DNA of 23,538 bases. It comes from DATLZM01 sp035559315. Its GTDB lineage: Bacteria > Actinomycetota > UBA4738 > HRBIN12. Below the pieces are notes generated by a model. That model had not been told where the DNA came from. It saw only the letters and a list, made by a program, of their open reading frames with translations, and did no database searches. The stretch lies in the NCBI GenBank assembly GCA_035559315.1, contig DATMBJ010000187.1, positions 1 to 23,538 of the forward strand. Direction: 5' to 3'. Below, piece after piece: positions 1 through 6,600 of the stretch (position 1 is its first letter; each line of letters starts with the position of its first letter). A program made the position numbers and the translations under genes.

Positions 1-126
1 CCGCACGCCATCCGCATCCTCGGCCGTGCCTGGCTGCGTGTGATCTGGCGCATGTGGCAGGACCGAACGCCCTACGACCCGGCCCAGCACGGAAGCCTCC
101 AGCGCCTCCTCGCGCAGGGGGGTTGA
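1..126 (+). pseudogene. IS110-type transposase, C-terminal tail only
   Basis: Frame 1 is open from the window edge to a TGA at 124-126 and encodes 41 residues. They contain a run reading RAWLRVIWRMWQD followed by PYDPAQHG, which I recognise as the C-terminal tail of actinobacterial IS110-family transposases of the W..DxxxYDP type. The catalytic N-terminal part lies outside the window. The stop is followed at once by TTGACACAGGGCG, probably the element's right end, and then by VirB4-like coding sequence, so the insertion seems to have removed the 5' part of that gene. It is a different IS110 subtype from the two copies near 20.8-22.2 kb. Confidence 0.6.
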
Positions 127-184
127 CACAGGGCGTCTCACCCCGCGCGGGGGACCCGAGCGGCAGCTCAACCTCCTCTACTCG

Positions 185-1018
185 GTGGCGGCCGCCACCC
201 TCGAGCGGGCGCTGACGCCGGAGGAGAAGCGCGCCGGCCAGGAGGCGCTCCGCGTCCTCGAGCGTCGAGCCGAGGGCGAGCCCACACTGCCCGCGGTCGT
301 CGACGTGCTCCTCCACCCGCCGGCGGAGATGGCCGAGGCGCTCGCGATGGAAGTCGAGGAGATCGCCGCCTGTGTCCGGCCGATGGCCTTCGCGCTCGAC
401 CAGCTCTGCACCGGAAACCTGCACGGCATGTTCGACGGCCCCACGACCCCCGGGCTCGACCTCGACGCGCCCCTCGTCGTCCTGAACCTCCGCGCGGTGC
501 TGAACACGCACACCTCGGCGCTCGGCATCCTCATGACTTGCGCCACCGCCTGGCTCCAGGCGATGATCGAGGCGGAGACGGACGAGCGCAGCCAGAAGCG
601 GATCGTGGTCGTCGACGAGGGCTGGCGGATCCTCTCCAGCATCGGCATCGGCGAGTGGCTCCAGCAGTCGTTCAAGCTCTCGCGCGCCCTCGGCGTCCAG
701 AACATCGTCGTCCTCCACCGGCTCTCCGACCTCCACGCCGCCGGTGCCGAAGGCAGCCGTGAGCTCCGGCTCGCCGAGGGTCTGCTCGCCGACGCCGAGA
801 CGAAGGTCTGCTACGCGCAGCCGCCCGACCAGCTGCCGCAGGCGCGCGAGCTGCTCGGCCTCACCGACACCGAGGCGGAGCTCCTTCCCCACCTGCGGCG
901 CGGCTGGGCGCTCTGGAAGGTCGGTCAGCGTTCCTTCCTCGTTCAGCATCGTCTCTCGGCGCTCGAGCGCGCGATCGTGGACACCGACGCGCGGATGGCG
1001 ACAAAAGCCGCGGCGTGA
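185..1018 (+). CDS. VirB4-like conjugation ATPase, 5'-truncated
   Basis: This is the C-terminal part of a VirB4/TraC-like ATPase, which powers assembly and substrate transfer of a type IV secretion (conjugation) machine at the inner membrane. Visible features are a Walker B motif (IVVVDEGWRIL, residues about 140-150 from the GTG at 185), the following SRALGVQNIVVLHRLSDL sensor-like stretch, and a C-terminal section typical of actinobacterial VirB4 proteins. The Walker A half is missing. The same frame stays open upstream of 185 with plausible residues (RQLNLLYSVAAATLERALTP), so the gene originally extended further left and was cut by the IS110 remnant ending near 126. The GTG at 185 is just the first usable start. 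The stop (1016-1018) overlaps the GTG of the coupling-protein gene. A product of 277 aa or so could not hydrolyse ATP normally. Confidence 0.75.
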   Translation: MAAATLERALTPEEKRAGQEALRVLERRAEGEPTLPAVVDVLLHPPAEMAEALAMEVEEIAACVRPMAFALDQLCTGNLHGMFDGPTTPGLDLDAPLVVLNLRAVLNTHTSALGILMTCATAWLQAMIEAETDERSQKRIVVVDEGWRILSSIGIGEWLQQSFKLSRALGVQNIVVLHRLSDLHAAGAEGSRELRLAEGLLADAETKVCYAQPPDQLPQARELLGLTDTEAELLPHLRRGWALWKVGQRSFLVQHRLSALERAIVDTDARMATKAAA

Positions 1019-2733
1019 CAGCCCGGCCGAACACGCCGGCGAGAGGCGGCGTCTCGGACCTGCATCCCCTGGAGGCGCTCGCTCTGCGTCTCTTCGGCGG
1101 CCTCCTCGCCGCCGGAGCGCTCGTCTGGCTGACCGGGCAGCTCTCCGCCCTCCTCTTTCGCGGCGGCTGGCCCCGCGTCGCCCCCTCCGAGATCGGCGCG
1201 GTCGCGATCCGATACCCGGATCACCTCGGCGACCCAGCCCGCGCCTGGCCCGCCGGTGCCCGCGAGCTCGTGCCGGGGCCGCTCGCCTTCTACGTAACGG
1301 CGGCGGCGCTCGTCCTGCCGGCGATCGCGGCAGCCGCATGGTGGTCGCTCCGCCGCGCCGGCCGCGCCGAAGCGCACGACGCCCGCTGGGCGCGCCTCCG
1401 CGACCTCCGGTCGCTACGGGCGCGCCGCCGCCGGCGCGGCCGCCTCAGCCTCGGACGCGTCGACGGCCGCCTCGTCTCCGCCGAGCCGCGGCAATCGGTG
1501 ATCGTCATCGGCCCCACCCAGACCGGCAAGACGACCGGCTTCGCCATCCCGGCCATCCTCGAATGGCAGGGGCCGGTCGTCGCCACCTCCGTCAAGACCG
1601 ACCTCGTCCACGAGACACTCGCCGCGCGCGCCTCGCTGCCGGGCGCGAAGACCTGGATCTACGACCCGACCTCTAGCACCGGGCTCCCCCCAGCCGGCTG
1701 GACGCCGCTCCGCGAGGCCCTCACCTGGCAAGGCGCCCAACGCGTCGCCGACTGGCTCGTCCGCACCGCCCGCCCCGCCCGACCCGACATCGAAGGCGCC
1801 GCCTTCTGGTACGCCGCCGCGGCCAAGGTCCTCGCCCCCATCCTCCTCGCCGCCGCCTGCAGCGGCGGCACCATGGCCCAAGTCGTCGAGTGGCTCGACA
1901 GCCAAGACCCCGAGCCCGTCCACCTCGCGCTCGAGGCGAACGACGAAGAAGAGGCGATCAACGCCTACGACGCGATCTCGATGTGGGACGAGCGCACCCG
2001 CGGCAGCGTCTACGCCACCGCCCAAACCGTCCTCCTCGCCTACAGCGACCCCGGCGTGCTCGCCTCCGCCATGACCGCCGAGCTCCGCGCCGACCACCTG
2101 CTCGACGGCGGCCGCCACACCGCCTACCTCTGCGCCCCCGCCCACGAGCAACGCCGCCTGCAGCCGCTCTTCGCCACCCTCGTCCACGAGATCGTCGCCC
2201 ACGCCTACGAGCGCTCCGCCGAGACCGGGAAGCCGCTCGACCCGCCGCTGCTGCTCGTCCTCGACGAGTGCGCCAACATCGCGCCCCTGCGCGACCTCGC
2301 CACCCTCGCCTCCACCGGCGCCGGGCAGGGCATCCAGCTCGTCTCCATCTTCCAGGACATGGCCCAGATCGGCAGCGCCTACGGTCCCGACCGCGCCGCC
2401 ACCATCCTCGCCAACCACCGCGCCAAGATCATCCTCTCCGGCATCTCCGACATGCCCACCCTCCGCTACATCACGCAGCTCCTCGGCCGCCATAAGGTCC
2501 GACGACACCTCACCAGCATCGACGCCGACGGCCGCCGCACCACCACCGAATCGATCGCCGAGCGCGAGCTCGCCCCCGAGAACCTCCTCCGCCAGCTCAC
2601 CCCCGGCCACGGCATCCTCGTCTACGGCCACCTCCCGCCCGCCCGCATCGCGCTTCGGCCCTGGTTCAAGGAACGCCGCCTGCGCCGGCTCGCCGGGCGG
2701 GGCGTGTTCCGACCGGAGGCCGCGCTACGGTGA
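1015..2733 (+). CDS. VirD4/TraG-like type IV coupling protein
   Basis: This is an ATPase that brings the relaxosome or effector DNA to the type IV secretion channel. The 572-aa protein has two N-terminal hydrophobic segments (about residues 24-45 and 90-115) that should anchor it in the membrane. It also has a Walker A motif GPTQTGKTT (166-174), a Walker B motif LLLVLDE (412-418) and the TraM-recognition/TraG-D style C-terminal half, including SIFQDMAQI. Its length fits actinobacterial VirD4 proteins. The GTG start at 1015 overlaps the TGA of the VirB4-like gene (GTGA), and its own stop overlaps the next gene the same way, so the three form one translationally coupled unit. All motifs are intact, but no relaxase or other transfer gene is in view. 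The assignment to the VirD4/TraG superfamily is firm; which conjugation type it belongs to is not clear. Confidence 0.88.
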   Translation: MTARPNTPARGGVSDLHPLEALALRLFGGLLAAGALVWLTGQLSALLFRGGWPRVAPSEIGAVAIRYPDHLGDPARAWPAGARELVPGPLAFYVTAAALVLPAIAAAAWWSLRRAGRAEAHDARWARLRDLRSLRARRRRRGRLSLGRVDGRLVSAEPRQSVIVIGPTQTGKTTGFAIPAILEWQGPVVATSVKTDLVHETLAARASLPGAKTWIYDPTSSTGLPPAGWTPLREALTWQGAQRVADWLVRTARPARPDIEGAAFWYAAAAKVLAPILLAAACSGGTMAQVVEWLDSQDPEPVHLALEANDEEEAINAYDAISMWDERTRGSVYATAQTVLLAYSDPGVLASAMTAELRADHLLDGGRHTAYLCAPAHEQRRLQPLFATLVHEIVAHAYERSAETGKPLDPPLLLVLDECANIAPLRDLATLASTGAGQGIQLVSIFQDMAQIGSAYGPDRAATILANHRAKIILSGISDMPTLRYITQLLGRHKVRRHLTSIDADGRRTTTESIAERELAPENLLRQLTPGHGILVYGHLPPARIALRPWFKERRLRRLAGRGVFRPEAALR

Positions 2734-3233
2734 GGGTCATGCTCGAGGACCTGAGCACGCTGCCGCCCAGGCGGCTCGAGAAGAAGCTCGAGCGGCTCGC
2801 CGACGAGGCGCTCCCCTGCCGCGCCGTCACCGTCTTCGACGGCAACCCCGACGACGGACTCACCGTCGCACTCCACGTCGACTCGCGGCGGCGGGGCGAC
2901 GTCCTCGACCTCGCCCGCGTCATCGAGGACGACCCGGTAGTCCGCGCCTCCTGCGGCTGGTCGCTCCTCCCGCCCACCAGGCGACGCGACTACTGGCGCC
3001 TGCTCCTCCGCGTCGAGCTCGAGCGACCAGTGACCTGCCGCTTCACAGTCGGCTTCGAGATCCGGGTGCACCAGGCCGACCCGTTACGCGCGGCGCTTCC
3101 GCTTCTCCTCGCCGCCACCCGTCTCGCCTTCGCCCTCGACGGCCGGCTCGATCCCGAGCGGCCGCTCGTCTGGCTCGAAGCTCCGACTGCGCGCGAGCCG
3201 GTCCTCGAGCTGCTCACGGCCGTCTCGGCGTAG
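2730..3233 (+). CDS. Hypothetical protein in the conjugation gene cluster
   Basis: I do not recognise this 167-aa protein. It is soluble-looking, with no signal peptide or membrane segment. It starts with a charged helix (residues about 10-28, PPRRLEKKLERLADEAL), followed by alternating beta-like and helical stretches rich in Arg, Asp and Leu. The GTG at 2730 overlaps the TGA of the coupling-protein gene; an ATG at 2739 in the same frame is an alternative start. The overlap places it in the transfer operon, so a helper role in DNA transfer or relaxosome function is possible but inferred only from position. Transcription of this plus-strand unit ends before the convergent minus-strand genes; I see no convincing terminator hairpin after 3233. 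Confidence 0.7.
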   Translation: MRVMLEDLSTLPPRRLEKKLERLADEALPCRAVTVFDGNPDDGLTVALHVDSRRRGDVLDLARVIEDDPVVRASCGWSLLPPTRRRDYWRLLLRVELERPVTCRFTVGFEIRVHQADPLRAALPLLLAATRLAFALDGRLDPERPLVWLEAPTAREPVLELLTAVSA

Positions 3234-3282
3234 CAGAGGCCTCGCAGTCGGAGTCGCGGCGCGTGGTTACGATCACAGTCTA

Positions 3283-3609
3283 CTGCCAGCCGTAGGCCTC
3301 CACGTGCCGCTCGGGCTCGGGCTCCCCGGCGGCTTGTAGGGCGCGGCGTAGCCGGCTACGAGGCAGAGCCGCTTCTGGCGCGTGTTGAGGCCGTGCCGGC
3401 GCAGGAAGCGCCAGACGCCGTTGCGGAACGACGATCCCGCCCCAGTGCTCTCGCGTAGCCCGCTCGCGCGGGCCGTAGCCCGGGTGCCCGAGCGCGAAGG
3501 CGACGATCCGCTCTTCGAGGAAGCGCGAGAGCTGGTTGGACAGGCGCGGGCGCCGGTGCGCGCGGACGCAGGATCCCGAGCCCGTGGCGCTCGCGCGCGC
3601 CGCTTCCAC
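3283..3609 (-). pseudogene. IS481-like transposase relic (HTH region)
   Basis: On the minus strand, two frames must be joined to read a helix-turn-helix segment of an IS481-type transposase. One frame gives LSRFLEERIVAFALGHPGYGP and REHWGGIVV. A second gives NGVWRFLRRHGLNTRQKR and LCLVAGYAAPY. The first frame resumes with PEPERHVEA. At least two frameshifts are therefore present, and the DDE catalytic core that should follow is absent. The relic fills the interval between the conjugation genes and the 3' end of the large helicase gene, lying about 50 bp beyond that stop. It is a decayed mobile-element scar and shows no other gene in the 425-bp interval. Confidence 0.6.
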
Positions 3610-3658
3610 ACGTAGGTCCGCCGGGCGTTCACCTGAACGGGAAGGTTGAGGCGGATCG

Positions 3659-6600
3659 TTAGAGGACCCGGACGAACTCGGCGATCACGGCGACGCTCTC
3701 CTCGTCCGGGGCGAGCTCGATCGGTTCGAAGGACGGGTTCGCAGGCTCGAGCCAGATCCGTGAGTGCCTCCACGTCCCGTCGTCCATCGCCACCTTCTCG
3801 CTCCGGTAGCGCTTCACCGTGTAGCGCCCTCCGCCCTCGGGGTCCTCCGCGCCTGCAAGCTGCACGAGCACCACCTTGCGGTCCCGAGAGCCTTCGACGG
3901 GTGCTCGGAACAGGCAGAGCGCGCCGTCGGGGATGAGCGGCTCCATCGAGCGACCCCGCATCTGGGCTGCGAAGTACCCTTCCCGGAAGGGACCCCCGGG
4001 GATCTCCACCCACCCCACTTCCTCGACGGGGCGGTTCTCGAGGAACGCGCCCGCTGCTGCCTGAAGAGTCATGACCGGAACGTGACGCACGTACGGCTCC
4101 GCTTCCTCCCGGCCGACCACACGGAGAGCGGGCGCCCTAGCTGTGCCCTGCTGCGCTCCGCGCTCGATTCGTTCGCCCACCTCGGGGAGGTCGAGGGCCA
4201 GGGCGAGGGCGCGCAGGCCCTCGTCCACGCGCTCCGCCCAAATCTCCACGAGCCGGTAGCCGAGGCCCTTGAGCTCCCGGCGGAGCCGCTCGTCACGCTG
4301 AACCACGTAGCCCTTTCCGTGGGGGGCCCCCTGGACCCACACGACGACGTTGGGCGCGTAGAACAGGTCGGCCTCGGTCACCGGGCTCCCGTCGGCGCGT
4401 CGGAGGACGCGGTGCTGGTCGGCGGGTGGCGGGAACCCGAACTCCCGCATCCGGCGGATCACCGCGGGCTCGGCCCCCACGCCGGCCGCCTCGAGCTCCT
4501 CCCAGCGATCCTCAGCGCCACGCATCTCGATCTCCGCCCGCATCAGCTCTCTGAGGAAGGGGACCGCCGCCCGCCGGTCCAGGATGGCGTGGTGGAGCTG
4601 GTTGTAGAAGGAGAGCAGGCAGTCGTAGCAGGCCCGCTCGCAGGCCCCCTCGAGGTCCCCGCCGCTCGAGGGGTCCACATGGAGGATCTCGAGGGCGCGC
4701 TCGGCGACCCGCCGCCACCCCTCGCCCTCGGTGAGGTGGTTGAGGAGGCCCTGGCCGCCCTCGTCGGTCTCGTACAGCAGCACCCGGATCCGCGAGCCGT
4801 CCTTGGGGTGGTCGAAGAGGAAGCCGCCGAGCTCGGACTGGTCGGCGCTGTAGGCCACCTCGAAACCTGAGGTCAGCGCGTACAGCAGCGACCAGCCGAA
4901 GGAGGCCCGTCCCCCGTCCGGCGGCACCGGCGCATCCAGCAGCACGAGGTCGTGGGTCCCCCTCGTGTACAGGACGATTTCGCTGCGGACGTCGCCGGGC
5001 CCCTCGCCGGCGGGGCAGGCCCAGCGCCCGTCCTCGGCCACGTGCCGCTCGGCGCCCTCCTCGCTCGAGAGCCACGCACCGCACCGGTCGCAGAGGCGGA
5101 AGCCTCGCTCCTCACCCGTCCGGAACCCGAAGTTCACGAGCAGCAGCTCCCCGTGGCGCACGTAGCGGAACTCCGCGACCGGCGCCCCGCCCACCACGAG
5201 CTCCCCCGGTACCGAGCGCGGGCCGGCCCGGTAGTACGGGCGGACGTCGAACCCCAGCCGCCGGCGCTCCTCCTCGTCCGCGGAGATCCTCCCCCGCCGA
5301 CGGGCCACCGCATCGGGAAGCTCCAGAGCGTGGCGCTCGGAGTGCTCGTCCACGAGCCCGCGCCCGCAGGCGGGGCACCCGCTCGCTCGAGCGACCTCGT
5401 CCCCCAGGAAGAAGTTCCCGCAGGGACAGACCTTGAGCGGGGACCAGTACCTCCCCTGTCCGCGCGACCGGGGCTGGGCCCGCTCCACGCGGTAGCGCCT
5501 GCCCCGGTAGTAGAGCGCGTTGAGCGGGGCGAACTCCCGGAGGGCGATCGTCGGCGCCCTGGCGACCGACTCCCGGCGGTCGTTGAAGTGGGCGGTCGAG
5601 GCCCGCCGGGGGAACGCGTAGTTGGGCAGGAACCCGCGGAGGCCGAGGTAGCGGTAGGTGTAGAAGTCGCCCCTGCCCTCCCGCATGTCGGCGAGGCGGT
5701 GGTTGATGGCGTCGCGGCGGACCGCGTCGTCTTGGTCGACCCGGCCGAAGGTCGCCCGGCGGTTGATCTCGCCGACCTCCTCGACGAGCGCCCGATACTC
5801 GTCGCGGAACGCGTCGAAGGCGCGGTCGAGGTCCTCGACGAACCCGTCGACCAGCCGCTTGACGTCGGCCCGCCCGAGGCCGGCTCCCCCGAGCTCCTCC
5901 CCGAAGGCCGAGACGGCGAAGCCCACCACCGCCTCCCTCGCCTCGGCGACCTTCCCCCTCCAGTCCTCGGCCAGATCCGCGAGGAGGGGGAGGCCCCGGG
6001 CCACCCCCTCCTCGTTCGCGTCCAGGAGGTCACGTGCTGCGGAGGGGAGCTTGAGGTCCGCCACCTCCAGCACGCTCGCGCGGACGTGGCTCTCGAGCAG
6101 GGCCCGGTTGTCGAGGAGGAAGCGAGGCGGGGCGATGGTCCCGGCGATGATCCGCTCGGGAAACCGGTAGAAGTACTGGTCGTGGGCGCCCCAGCGGCCG
6201 AAGGTCCCGCAGAAGGTGGCGACCAGGGCGGGCCGGGACCGCCGCCCGGCCCGGCCCTGCCGCTGGGCGTAGTTCGCTGGGGCCGGCGGGACGTTCCGCA
6301 TGTAGACGGCCGCGAGGGCCCCGATGTCGATGCCGAGCTCCATCGTGGGCGTGCAGAAGAGCACGTTCAGCGGCTTCTCGGGATCCTGGAACTCCAGCTC
6401 GAAGCGGCGCCGGTCGGGGCCCGCCACCTGCGCCGAATGCTCCTCCGCCACGGCCGGGACGCGCTCCTCGAGGGGCGCGGCGTACTCGGCCCGGAAGAAG
6501 GTCCCCGAGAGATCCTGCCAGCGGAGGTCGACCTTGAGGCAGGCGGGACACGGCCGCGGGACCGAGAATTCCCAACGCGCGAAGCAGCGGGGGCAGACGA

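Noticed and set aside
3234..3282. Terminator between the convergent transfer and helicase genes
   Set aside because: No stem followed by a T-run could be found; the short self-complementary bits (AGGCCT) are too weak.
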